A stretch of 18,171 nt of DNA from Haplosporangium gracile (taxonomy: Eukaryota > Mortierellomycota > Mortierellomycetes > Mortierellales > Mortierellaceae). The first letter of the stretch is position 1. Each line of letters begins with the position of its first letter. Positions 7,010 through 17,114 of the stretch are shown in pieces. Under the pieces are notes generated by a model. That model was not told the origin of the DNA. It did not search any database and saw only the letters and a program-made list of their open reading frames with translations. The stretch spans positions 1 through 18,171 of the forward strand of contig JAAAUF010000849.1 in NCBI GenBank assembly GCA_015499985.1. The letters are read 5' to 3'. A program made the position numbers and the translations under genes.

Positions 7010-8640
7010 CGCTCGCCACAAAAGTGGCCACATGTTTTTCAAATATCAACCACTCTTTCCACTTCTCTACTTTCACCTTATTGACACGCATCCACGCCTA
7101 TATGTTAAATGTACTTCTCGTCATAAGCACATCATAGGTGATCGTGCGCCTTGGTTATATGGACCCGGTCTCCGTCAATATGGCCTCAAGTCTCTTGGTG
7201 CATATGGTCACTTTTGTGGCTATAATGCAACCCCAACATTCATATATAACGTACTGTACATCGTTATCTTTCCAACATTTCCATTTCTTAACTCTATCTC
7301 ACTCCACTCCAGCCCACCCTCATCAAGCTGCACCACACACATTTGACCCCATTTCTCAATATAAGACCCTTACCATCATCCGAAGTCGACAACGTCAGAC
7401 TCTACTCCGCCAAGGGAAATCCACACGTCAGGTTGCAACAGAACTCAATGTGTGGCATGGGTTTGTCACCAAGTTCCGTTTACAGGGCAAGGAGAACATT
7501 CCGGAGCCGAAAATGTGTCGACTCACCAAGGTCTCCAAAACGACAAGACAGGCACTCAAGACCAAGTTTCTGGCCAACGACTTTAAGGCTACGAAAATCA
7601 TAAGTCCGAGGAAGCTCAGGAATACATCTGTTCGGTCGGCGAGGGTCCAGTTCACAGAGAGACGATCAGGCGCTAGCTACGAATAGAGCGAGTGATGACG
7701 CGAGTCAAGCCGGATTCACCATTTTTAATCAAAGATCAAATGGTGGCCAGATATAAGTTTGCCAAGGACCATGTTAAATGGTCCATGGAGCAGTGGAAGA
7801 ACGTTATGTTCTCCGACGAATGCAGCATCAGCAGGTTGGTCCAGTTTGGAAGGCAGTGGTACTGTTCCAATAAAGAGCACAGACTTCGGCACCAACACCA
7901 TTTCAAGCAGAAGAGACAAGGGTGTGGAGGCCAGATCATGATCTGGGGATGTGTCCCGTATTTTAGCGTTGACGATATGTGCGGAGTCGAAGGTAATATG
8001 AATGTAGAATACTACGAGAAGGTTCTTTGCAGTTATATTATCGCCAGCCGCAGGTGATACAAGAGGGACTCGACAACATTCATGTTTCAACATGATAATG
8101 CCAGGATCCATACTACCAACAACGTTAATGACTGCCTTAGAAATGCAAGAATCAATGTTAGGGAGTGGCCAACAAACTGACCGGACATCAACCCTATCGA
8201 ACGTATCTGGGCACGCATCGGACAACCGCTTTTCCTCTATCCATCAGTCCTACCAACCTTCAAGAGCTGTTTGATCGAGTTGAGAACATCTGGGCATCGC
8301 TGGCCGTCAAGTTAATAAAGACACTGTACGAAGAGCTTCCGGCCAAGATGAAGGTGCTTATGTGAATCAAAGGGCTGCACTCAAGATGCAATCCGTTAGT
8401 TGCGGAAGAAAAGGTGAACAGCGCAAAAAGAAATAAACCACAAAAGTGGTCACATAAGCTACAAACATTCTGTTGATGCACATATAAGGAACAAAATAAT
8501 CTGCAGGTGAGAGTTGAGGGTGTCTAGTACCGGATAGGGTTATAATAGAACCCCAAGGTGGTAGACTCGCTGTATGAAGAGTATTGCGCAATAATGTTCA
8601 AATATCAAAAAAAAAAATTGCGGCCACTTTGTGGCGCGCG
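7010..8640 (+). mobile_element. degenerate Tc1-like DNA transposon with nested inverted ends
   Basis: The outer ends are inverted repeats. CGCTCGCCACAAAAGTGG at 7010-7027 matches the reverse complement of the sequence ending at 8640 (CGCGCGCCACAAAGTGG), with CAAATATCA-like words further in. Each end also has an inner copy of the same motif: GGTCACTTTTGTGGC at 7206-7220, and ACCACAAAAGTGGTCACAT at 8437-8455. Both termini are therefore units of about 200 bp bounded by the motif. A Tc1-type transposase relic on the plus strand fills the middle. TA lies at 7007-7008 on the left, but no clean TA duplication is visible on the right. The element is 1631 bp, a usual Tc1 size. Confidence 0.8.
7348..8365 (+). 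pseudogene. Tc1-family DD34E transposase, inactivated
   Basis: The N-terminus has a helix-turn-helix with SRQRQTLLRQGKSTRQVATE, then ENIPEPKMCRLTKVSKTTRQ. The catalytic region retains FSDECS (Asp codon 7815-7817), QHDNARIHTTNN (Asp codon 8094-8096) and NPIERIWARIG (Glu codon 8199-8201). The last two acidic residues have 34 positions between them, the Tc1 signature. The C-terminus has LQELFDRVENIW and YEELPAKMKVL. Lesions are a frameshift between about 7585 and 7605, TAG at 7674-7676, TGA at 8055-8057, TGA at 8178-8180 inside the usual SPDLNPIE motif, and a one-base loss near 8241. No ATG sits at the expected start, where the sequence reads TTTGACCCC. With at least five disabling changes, this copy cannot make transposase. 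All three catalytic codons nevertheless remain. Confidence 0.9.
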
Positions 8641-10820
8641 AAAGAAGTAAACAGAGAGAGAGGGGAAAAAAAGGTTAGAGAGCGTGAGTGAATGAGTAAG
8701 TGAGTTAGAGTGAGCAAGAATGCAAACAAAAAAAGTTGGAAAAAAAAAAAAAAAAGAGCAGAGGACGAGTCTGCGAAGAAGTGATGCCAAAAGGTGGGTG
8801 ACTTTCTGAATGAGAGGGGATAAGTATTGATTCGTGAGCAAAAGGAGGTTGGCACAGTGGGAGTGAAGGAAAGAGGGACTTCTGTTAAAGAACAGAGGGA
8901 GGGAGGGAGGATGAGGATAGGTTCTTGCAAGAGGAGGGAGGGTAAAGGAATAAGGACGTAAGAAGAAAGAAGAAAGAAGAAATGAGAAAGAAGACAAAGA
9001 CAAAGATGAACAGCACGAACGAGTTCATGGTACGAATCAGATCAACTGCCTTTGTAGTCTGTGTATACTCTCTTTCCTCTCCTCATCAAGGTTCTTCAGC
9101 AAGTGAGACTGATAGAGCTCATTTGTCCCACCCACACCTATGTTGCCCTTTCTCTACTTCTCTTCCCGTCCATCTCTTTACTCTCTCTTGTAAACGTCTG
9201 TTCGATAATTATCATCAGTGCGAAAAGAACAGCAGGGGGATGAAAAAAAAAGTCTTTGAGCGGCACTTGTCCTGACTTGACGAAGCTGCTCCTTTTTTTT
9301 GTGAGTGCGTCTCGAAGCAAGACAATCCGTTTTTGTTTTTTTTTTGTCGTGTCACGCCATGTTTTTTTTTTATGGTGCTCATCGTTATTTATTTTGCGTG
9401 GGAAAGATTAGGTGACAAAAATGAGGGCCGAGATCAGGGAATCCACTCTCACCCACGGTCTCTTTTCTTTTTTTCTGTTCTTTTTTTTTTTTTTTTTCTT
9501 ATTCCTTCTTTCTTCTACTCCTACTTGCCCCTCTCTACTTCCCTTTTCTTTCCACACTCTTTCCCTTCTTATTGTTTGCTTCTCGTCCTTCTAGTTGTAT
9601 TCAACACCATTTCCAGGCGCAAAAACAACAAAGGTGCTGTTTGCGCCTTTTTGGGTCAGTACCCCTCGAAAAGAGTGTGTGAGTGCACGCACGCAACGAA
9701 GAACATGGGCGACTCTATTCTGCAAACACAGCAGACTGTAGTCGAAAGTCTTCTAGTCAACGCATATTTTATATTTGCAAAAAAGAAGTGATGCAACCCC
9801 AGAAACTTTTCTCACCTCTTACGCTAATGTGCGCGACCAAAATAAAATATTTGACTCCTCTTTGCGCTGTGACAGCAGAACGCCGGAATGAGACTGTGGG
9901 TAGTACTGTGTCTGTCGTCTCCTACAATTCGTGGATGGTATCCTTTCCTTCTAACGTGCTATACCTTACCAGCACGTCTTTTCCTCCCAGAAAAAAATGC
10001 TCGACAACTAACTTATTTGTTCCCACGCAAAAAAATTAGTTCAACCGCACAGGAAACAGTAGCAAGAATGGCAAAGCAAAATATTGACGATGGTGCTTAC
10101 GATGCTTCTTTGTCTTGGTCTACATGGATCTGACAATGTTAGCACTAAGCAGTCAGGCTGTTGGCATGTATCTTTGCTTTGGAGCGTTCTTTTGTCTTCT
10201 CTAAAAGTTCTATAGGACGATTTATCATTACGATTAAAACATACTTCCACGAACAAACGTCCTGCTATTGCATTACGGCTGCGAAAGTCTGTTTGCGCGT
10301 GCATTTTTTTTGTGTGTTTGTTCAACTGAAGAAACACACAAAGTGCTCCCAAATCAAGGGTGTCGATTAGAGCAGACGTTGCTTTTTTAATATCATGGCA
10401 AAGTCAATACATGCGGTCGATACTAAAAAAACCCCCAAAAAGAATGGAATGCGATGCAGTTGATGTAAAGCGCATCCGTTCCCCAATCGAATGATTTCGG
10501 TTTTCTGTGCATGCCAATGAATTACTTTTTTTTCCTTATTATTTTTTCCATTCGCAACGGCAAAGTTGACGCGTTTGGATGATCTGAAAGCACCAAACAT
10601 CAATTAGCATGCAACGGACGGGAAATATATCCATTCCTCGATACGCGCAAATCACTATTTGTGTTTTTTTTTTTGCTTTCATTTTTGTATATGGTACGTA
10701 GAAGCTGTCCTGGTATCCCGATGGGAGATGGATGACAGAACACAGAAAAGTTACGAAAGCTTGACTTTTCAAATTCATTTTGATCCTTACTAAACTCCTA
10801 CATAGTGTATTTATGACATT
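8641..10820. other. gene-poor low-complexity region
   Basis: The plus strand is purine-rich at 8641-9000 and mostly C/T-rich at about 9130-9600, with poly-T at 9479-9498. This purine-to-pyrimidine switch resembles the two divergent promoters elsewhere in the window, but no gene pair is recognisable. The first reasonable start after the pyrimidine block is ATG at 9705, a 28-codon frame (MGDSILQTQQTVVESL) that ends at 9791; it may be a truncated exon or chance. From 9800 to 10820 the composition is mixed, with scattered homopolymers and open frames that show no family features on either strand. I see no tRNA or rRNA here. A hairpin at 9615-9648 is listed separately. Confidence 0.55.
9615..9648. 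other. perfect 9-bp inverted repeat followed by T run
   Basis: AGGCGCAAA at 9615-9623 pairs with TTTGCGCCT at 9640-9648 around a 16-nt loop and continues directly into TTTT. It looks like a hairpin-plus-T structure, but in a fungal nuclear genome a bacterial-style terminator has no expected role. It lies at the downstream edge of the orphan pyrimidine block. Function unknown. Confidence 0.4.
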
Positions 10821-10826
10821 CGTCCC

Positions 10827-11274
10827 AGGGAAATTACCAAGTCCACTGTTCTTCTGGGTCTCGCTCTTGCCACCTACGTCGTCGATGGCAGGCCTTCTCT
10901 CGAGTCCTTCTCCGACCAGTCCAAGGGAGGTGAGCGCTTCGACTGCATCAACCTCTCACTCAAACACCTTTTATGAACCCGATGTCCCCGTCATTCCTGG
11001 GGTATGTCTTCAGCCATACTTCACCGTGACCGCCCGAAAAAGGGGACTTTGGAGCGTTGAGATGTTCTTTGACGCCGGTTGCAACCACCAATAAGACCGA
11101 TGGGGATCCATCCAGTACGAGAAGGATGACCCCCGTAAACCATGACATGGTTCTCAATCCTTGACAACAATGCGTCGCACCTGCAAAATCGCTGACAGAA
11201 GCTCGAAAAACTTTATCGGTGTACCTGCCAGAAACGATGAGGGGCTCACCAAGATGGCTCGCTGCATCTCTTAA
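10827..11274 (+). pseudogene. decayed small secreted cysteine-containing protein
   Basis: The reading from about 10827 opens with REITKSTVLLGLALATYVVD followed by GRPSLESFSDQSKGGERFDC, which looks like a signal peptide and the start of a mature chain. The expected ATG is missing: the codon there is AGG. A stop (TGA 10974-10976) is avoided only by shifting one frame near 10963. That frame then reads FYEPDVPVIPGVCLQPYFTV and WSVEMFFDAGCNH. Stops at 11092-11094 and 11143-11145 follow, after which the same frame continues to TAA at 11272-11274 with two more Cys. About 148 codons and five Cys remain. The family is not recognised; small secreted Cys proteins are common effector candidates in fungi. 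No introns are needed. The gene appears dead through start loss, a frameshift and two stops. Confidence 0.6.
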
Positions 11275-11627
11275 TCCACTGGACAAGGAGAAGGCGCTTC
11301 ATTGTAGAAGAGTCGCCTCCTTTCTTTGCCTGATGAAACGCTCTTGTATTAGTCGAAACTTTTTATTGTTCTCTTTTCTTTTTCTTGACTGAAATCATTA
11401 TGCCATAACAACTGAATATCACCCTCGACTTTATTATTTTTTGCATTAGTGTGCTGATTTAAAGTGACGAAAAAAACGCGTCCATGTTCGATGCAATTCT
11501 TTTCTGCGCTCTCTTTTTATAATGCAAATGCAAAGTGAGAAAGAGGACAAAGTTAGGTTGGTGGTCTGGATAGTATTATTACATTGGACAAATAGAAATA
11601 AAAGCAAGACGATACTGGTTTGACATT
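11275..11627. other. 3' flank of the CHM7-like gene
   Basis: The stretch between the decayed secreted-protein gene and the minus-strand CHM7-like stop codon has no credible coding frame. It is A/T-rich. On the minus strand it offers AATAAA at 11436-11431, about 190 nt past the stop, as a possible polyadenylation signal. Confidence 0.45.
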
Positions 11628-14242
11628 TCAAGCATGCTCCATCATCCTGGTCTCCTTGCGCGCCCTCTTCACATCCTCCAACGCATCTTCAGTTTCGCTT
11701 TCCGAGACTTCTACAGAACCGTGTCTTTGTGTGACCGTCTTCATAGGAACGTCGTCCTCTGGTATGTGAATATCCTGAAGCTCAGTCAGCAACTTTTCCT
11801 GATTCAAAAAGTTCTCCTCTATCTCAGTCTCATTAGAACTCTGCTTCGGCTGGTTCTTGGCCCCCTGTCCCGTTGGCTCAGAAATGACTCGGTCAGTCTC
11901 CATTGGTGTGGTGGTCTGAGTGTCTGGTGGAGAATCCGTAGCCATAGGTTGCGGCTGCTCTGATGCCTCATGCGAAGATCCCAAGCTACTCGACCTGTCG
12001 CCCGTCTCATGGCCCTCGTCCTTCAAATGCGGTGGTTGAATAGTCGCCTGGCTGACCTTTCTTTGCTTGACGTAAGCTTGTACGGGTATCTCGGCGACAC
12101 GTTTTCCTGGGGTTGCTGGTGTAGGGCCGTAGTTTGATGAAACAAAAGGATCGGCTGGTAATGGCGGAGTATTCTTCTTGATCATCAAAGGTCTTTCGGG
12201 ACTGGTGTGCTTCTTTGGAGGCGTTGTTGCCTTGATAGTCGAAGGAGTGGATGCGGATGTTGACTCAGCTTCGGCCAATGCCTCCAGTTCGGCCATCAGC
12301 GCATCTTCGTCGTCGCCAGTGTGGGTAGTCTCCATCAGCAAGGTCGCACCATCACCCATAGCCTGATCCACCTCCTGTTGATCTGCAAACACATCGGCCA
12401 GGCGATCCATCGTAGCGTCCACGTTGTCCCGGCTCAGCATTTCTTGACCGTTCTCATCCTTGGTCGCCATGACAGACGCAAGAGTGTTGGCGCCCAATTT
12501 GTACGACTGCAAGAGCTCCGCATCTGTTTCAGACGACTGAATCCTGAAAAAGATGGACGAAATTGTGTCGATAGACTTTAGCCGTTTGTTGAGCACTTCG
12601 TCGAGATGCTTTCGTTGACGCAAGGCATACGTGGCTTGTGAACGCTGGTTTTTCTTGAGGCATACCTTTGCCTTTTCCGTCAATCTGTTGAAGAAAAAAA
12701 ATAAGAATGTGAGTGTTATGAAAAAAGGGCATGTCAGTTGCCTACAAAGATGATAGTTCCCCTTACTCGGCGATACGATCCTCAATGTCCTGAACCTGCT
12801 TCTCAAGCCGCCCAATAGTCTCGCGTAGCTCAATGATGCCACGGTCTGTTTTTGTAATCTCCTGCTTTGCTTTGTCCCGAATAGTTTCCTTGTTGGCAAA
12901 CTTGATAACCTTGAAAGACCAAAATGCAAATCAAGACAAATAATTAGAAGAGCGACTTTTGTGCACAGCCGCAGTCACCAACTTTTGAGTGTATCAAAAA
13001 ACTCCTTACCAACTCATGATCCTGAAGTTCGTTAGTCTGCTTGTTCTCGTCCACCTTTCCGGTGACAAGGACCTTCAGCTCATACTGCATGTAGCGAATC
13101 AAGATCTCGAGATCCCTGTCCGTCAAAACAATCGTTGGCCCGACACCTCCCACAGCTCCGTCATTCGACAAGGAACTCCTGGTTCGGAGAGGCAGCAGTG
13201 CAGTCCTTGAAAACTTTTGTCGAAAGTCAGCAAAGGTCATTAGATTGTCGGAGGCGGGATAGTTGACGGACTCTTGCTGGAGTTTGTAAATGCGCGCAGC
13301 GGCCTCCTGAACAAATGAGATGATCACAAATGTGTCCCGATATCCTGTCGAAGACGAGTTCGACGGTGTCAACCCCAATCCTAACCCAGTGTTGGTCCCT
13401 CCTGAGCTAGCCCCTATTCCGCCGAGGCTTAAATTTCCATTGGATGCTGCTCCGACTCCTGAACTGCTCAGACCCGTCGAGGCCAGTGTAGGAGATGCCG
13501 AATATCCTGGTGGTGGGGTGTTGGAGTCTGACAAACTCAACTGCTTGAGACTCCAGAGCAGCGGCGCCTTGACGACCTTGTGAAAGATCCACCCTCTCCA
13601 ACCCACGCCGGCCCAAGGCAAAAACTCGGATCGCGGTATGATAACGCCCTTCCTGGTCATCTCGCTCAATACTGTCGGAAGAGATTGAGGTTGTTTTTCC
13701 TCTCTCCTGTAAAACTTTGTTGCAAGATGATCCAGGTCCAGTTCCAAGATTCCGATAGCAGCTCCTGTGGGTTCATATCGTGGTTTGGCTCTCGATGTCG
13801 TACCGCCGCCGTCTGATTGTCCGGAATCGTGTGAATAGGACGATATCGTGTAGAGAATGGAGTCGTCGTAGGGCTGGTAGGCAGATAAGAGTCCGTTTCG
13901 TGCCGCTCCAAGGATGGCAGTCTGCCACCAACCGATGTTGGCCTCGTATCCAAAAGGGTTGGTCTCCTTGAGCTTGTCAAATTCCGAGTAAAGCGACTTG
14001 TAGCGCGAAGGGCTGCACTTGCCCGGAAAATTGGCGAGGTATGTGGAGAGTGAGGTTGGACGACCGGGCTTGGAACTCTGCGGGGAGTCTGGAGGAGCCA
14101 TGAGCGGTGATGGTGTTGTGGGTGTGGCTGACAAGCCAGGTAGTGATGTGTTGTTGTTGTTGCTGCTGTTGTGATTGCTGCTAGTGGTGATGCTATTGTG
14201 TTGTCGCCATTGATAATAGTCAGGGTCGCCCTTGGTTGCCAT
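11628..14242 (-). CDS. CHM7: CHMP7/Chm7-like ESCRT-III protein (Snf7 domain)
   Basis: The three exons are 14242-13010, 12909-12767 and 12684-11628. The introns (100 and 82 nt) are GT-AG, and the joined length is exactly 811 codons including stop, so 810 residues. Residues 1-65 are Ser/Asn/Pro low complexity. Residues 66-410 form the N-terminal region (YKSLYSEFDKLKETNPFGYEANIGWW, later FVQEAAARIYKLQQE and DLEILIRYMQYELKVL), as in the ESCRT-II-like half of CHMP7. Two Gly/Ser-rich inserts interrupt it near 245-300. Residues 412-600 are the Snf7 coiled-coil core (VIKFANKETIRDKAKQEI, RQRKHLDEVLNKRLKSID, NVDATMDRLADVFADQQEVD) with an acidic DDEDALMAELEAL helix. The remainder is a disordered, phosphorylatable tail. 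CHMP7 proteins recruit ESCRT-III to the inner nuclear membrane for nuclear-envelope sealing and surveillance. At 810 residues it is much longer than animal CHMP7 (about 450), mainly through the inserts and tail. Confidence 0.88.
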
Positions 14243-14431
14243 GGAGGTGAATGTGTGTGCTGTTGGTGTAATAAACTACTATGCTGCTGGTTGGTGTGTG
14301 ATTACGTTGGGTGATTTGCAAAGCGACGTCTTGTCTCCTGTTCTTGGCCCTTCTGCCTTGTGCCTTGTGCCTTGCTCGTTGTTGTCGTTTTAGTAAGCTG
14401 TTGGATTGCTGTCAGCGTGCCCCTTCTGTGG

Positions 14432-14480
14432 ATGTGTATGTGTGTGTGTATGCGTGTGTGTGTGTGTGTGTGTGTATGTG
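14432..14480 (+). repeat. (GT)n microsatellite
   Basis: An imperfect GT/TATG array lies about 190 bp upstream of the CHM7-like start codon, so it reads (CA)n in the probable 5' region of that gene. It is likely length-variable between strains. Confidence 0.85.
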
Positions 14481-15053
14481 TCTATGGATGGAGATGACTT
14501 GACTGGTCGAAATAGAGCAAGACAAGACAAGACAGGAATAAGAAGGGCCGCTCGTGATGGGCGCACTAGATTGAGCGGATGAGTGCGTAGAGACTTCCCC
14601 GTGTTGTGGTTGTTGTCCTTGTTTCGTTGTTGCAGTCGTGTTGGTCTTGAGTATGTCGATGACGAAACCTGGCAGAGAATGAATTAAAGTGATGTGTGAT
14701 GGTTGTGAACACAAAGGAAGAAAGAGAAAGAGAGAAAGAGAAAATTAAAAAGAAAATAACAAGCGGACACGGTCTTGTGTATTGTCATCGGACACAGACT
14801 GCTGTTGAGAAACAAGGTTTTTTTTTTTTTTTTGTTCCTTGTATTTTGGCGGGGGAGGGGAGGCAGAGATTCGGACAGACAGACGGACAACAGAGAGAGG
14901 CATTTTTGACATCGAAGCTGCGCGTGGTATATTCATTTGCTAAAGAAGGAAGTTTGAATGATCGCATACACAGCGTCGCGCTCCTTTCGTCTCTTTCTTA
15001 TTTCTTCTCTTTTTCTTCTTATTCCTCTTCCTCTTACTCTTCCTCTACCTTAA

Positions 15054-15079
15054 CCCACACCCACACCCACACCCACACA
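15054..15079 (+). repeat. (CCCACA)n short tandem repeat in the 5' leader
   Basis: About four CCCACA units end 38 nt before the NmrA-like ATG, probably inside its 5' untranslated region. The unit differs from common telomere repeats, and the array is too short to be an interstitial telomere. Confidence 0.75.
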
Positions 15080-15116
15080 TCCGCAAGCAAACTCAGAAAC
15101 ACACACAAATACAAAG

Positions 15117-17114
15117 ATGACTTCTACTCTTACTGACAATCTGCCTACTGTTCCTCAAGAACCCACCCTCGCCATCACAAACTGCGATTCCTTCGAAGGC
15201 CAGACTCTCGCCCTTGCTCTCGCCGATTACCTCGAACACAAGCACAAAATGTCTGAAGGAGGCAGACACCGCGACCAGCCATCGCACCCACTTGAGCCCG
15301 TCGTGCCTCAGCTGGTCTGTCTGGCCCGCGAAAAGAACAAGTGTGGCGACCTCAACAAGCGCGAATCTTGCAAGGTTGTCCAGATCTCTTACGAGGACCC
15401 AAACACCATCGCGATCGCTCTTCGTGGTATCCAGACGGTTGTCTTTATTCCCGAGATCGAGCCCCAGCGAGTTGACTGGGCCGACCGCGTGATCGATGCC
15501 ATGAAGCAAGAGAAGGTCATGCGATGTGTCGCCATCTCGAGCATCGGCACCGATGTCCCCGATAAGGACCAACTCGACCGTTTCCGCCGTGTCGAGGACC
15601 GCATCAAGAAGGACCTTCCTCGCTGGAGCATTCTCAGGTGCTTTACCATAAAGCCGTTCTCTTGGCATTGTTTTTTTTTTTTTTCTCAGTGTATTTGCGT
15701 CGCTCTTCAGCATCTTTTGGAGGAAGTTGCTCAAGAAGATCATCACCAAGCGCTCACCAAGATTTTTCTTTCTCTCTTGCCCTATTTCTCTTTCCCTTAT
15801 TATTTTTCTCCTTTTCGACCATGAACAAATGACAAACGCTTAAAATAGAGAGGGATTTCCGTTCCAGGCGCTGTTCTATTGGATCCCGATGGTGCAGGAC
15901 CAAGGTGTGCTGGGGATGCCGATTAAGCGCGACATTGAGTTTGCGCCGCTCGACATCACTGATCTTGGCCGGGCTTTAATCTCGGTGACTTTTCCCTCCA
16001 AGCATCACCCCGGAGGAGGTCACGATGGTGATCATGGTGACATCCAAAAGGGACTCGCCAAGCTCACTCTCACTAGCCATCCCAACACTCACTCCCTCAT
16101 TCACGCTGAACACGAATCCATTTCTACGGTTCCGGTAATCCCTTTGACTCTCGTTACTGCTACTGGACCTAGAGACGGGACCGATCGACATGATGGTCAA
16201 ATCTACACCCTGACTGGACCAGAGACTGTCACCGGACCCAAACTGGCTGATGCACTCACTCGCGCACTGCATTCCGACAAGGAGCACAAAGACAAGGTAA
16301 CTTCAGCAACCTATTCATGTTCCGAAGTTGATATGTTACCAGCACTAGTCCTTTTTTTTTTTTTATGCTCATATGCAACTCTTTATCCATTTTTCCTCCT
16401 TGATGAAGCAACATTTATTGTTAGTATTCACAATGGCACTGTCAACATCTGTTAACATCGAACCGTATTCTACTTCCAACTATAAAAAAACGATAGCACC
16501 CAGAGCCAATCGTGTTCAAGGAGCTGACGCGCGAAGAGCTCCGCAACTACTTGCTCACTCTTCGAAACAAGTCTAATGAAGCTATCCCGATGACTACCGC
16601 TGGATTCCAGCCTATGTCCAGCTTCTTGCGATTCCTTCAGCACATGACTGAAGCCGTCAAGGGTGTGCATCATTACCAACGACCCGCCGAGGAGGAAGAG
16701 AATTCTTCTTCTGCTTCCGCCAAGGTTGCGTCCCAGGGCGATGTCAAGGCCACTACTGCCTTCTCATCAACTGCTGAGAGCAACGATGAGGACGATCTTG
16801 CATTGATCGATGCTCCGAGCGACGAGGACAGCTGCCCTGGACGCAAGTCGCCCAAGCGAGGACACGAGCCCGTGTTGGGTGCACCTAACGACACCGAAAT
16901 CAATCTGGTCTTGGAGCTGTTGGATTACATCAACGACAACCGAGCGACCTTCCAATCGGGCGATCTAGAAAAGATCACTGGTAAGCGAGGCAACAATGCC
17001 AAGGCGTTCTTTGAGGAGCACGCACGCAACTTTCGCAAGCGTCAGCCAACTGCCATTGACGAGAGCGCCTCTTTCTCTGCTCCGGCGATGATTGTCCGCA
17101 GCGAGGGATTGTAG
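15117..17114 (+). CDS. NmrA-like atypical short-chain dehydrogenase family protein
   Basis: The exons are 15117-15637, 15849-16296 and 16497-17114. The introns (211 and 200 nt) are GT-AG, and the joined length is 529 codons including stop, so 528 residues. The second exon is fixed by phase: starting at 15849 it yields ILREGFPFQALFYW across the junction, the motif expected at this place in NmrA-like proteins. Residues 17-40 form the first Rossmann strand and helix, but the usual GxxGxxG is replaced by NCDSFEGQ. VVFIPEIEP and MRCVAISSIGTDVPD (about 107-145) are later strands. Residues 385-450 are an acidic, Ser-rich linker with a KSPKRG basic patch. The C-terminus has ITGKRGNNAKAFFEEHARNF, the usual last helix of the family. 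NmrA-like proteins typically bind NAD(P) as redox sensors or regulators without catalysis; the degraded glycine motif makes dinucleotide binding uncertain here. No lesions. Confidence 0.82.

Larger units (their letters stand above)
14243..15116. promoter_or_regulatory. divergent promoter between CHM7-like and NmrA-like genes
   Basis: The two start codons are 874 nt apart and point away from each other. On the CHM7 side lies a (GT)n microsatellite at about 14432-14480 and a purine block at 14696-14755, which is pyrimidine-rich on the CHM7 coding strand. A poly-T run sits at about 14819-14833. On the NmrA side are a C/T block at about 14975-15055 and a (CCCACA)n repeat at 15054-15079, 38 nt before the ATG. 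No clear TATA box is seen. The small open frames here are products of the repeats. Confidence 0.6.

Noticed and set aside
7725..8225. Minus-strand frame of 166 codons opposite the transposase
   Set aside because: Antisense shadow of a recognised Tc1 transposase; no independent features.
8598..9003. Minus-strand frames of 110 and 132 codons
   Set aside because: Same composition artefact over the purine block; Phe/Ser/Leu only, no domain features.
9615..9648. Bacterial rho-independent terminator
   Set aside because: The hairpin and T run fit the pattern, but the window is clearly eukaryotic with spliceosomal introns, so that function is not expected.
9333..9791. Plus-strand frame of 152 codons through the poly-T region
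   Set aside because: Most of it is Phe/Leu/Ser from the pyrimidine tract. Only its last 28 codons look at all protein-like, and they are too short to call.
10960..11286. Minus-strand frame of 108 codons
   Set aside because: Lies antisense to the decayed secreted-protein gene, whose plus-strand reading has a signal peptide and Cys pattern; the antisense peptide shows nothing.
15054..15079. Interstitial telomere repeat
   Set aside because: The unit is CCCACA rather than a telomeric CCCTAA type, and only about four units are present.
15093..15749. Minus-strand frame of 218 codons opposite the NmrA-like first exon
   Set aside because: Antisense shadow of a well-supported exon with strongly biased codon use; runs through the intron and leader.
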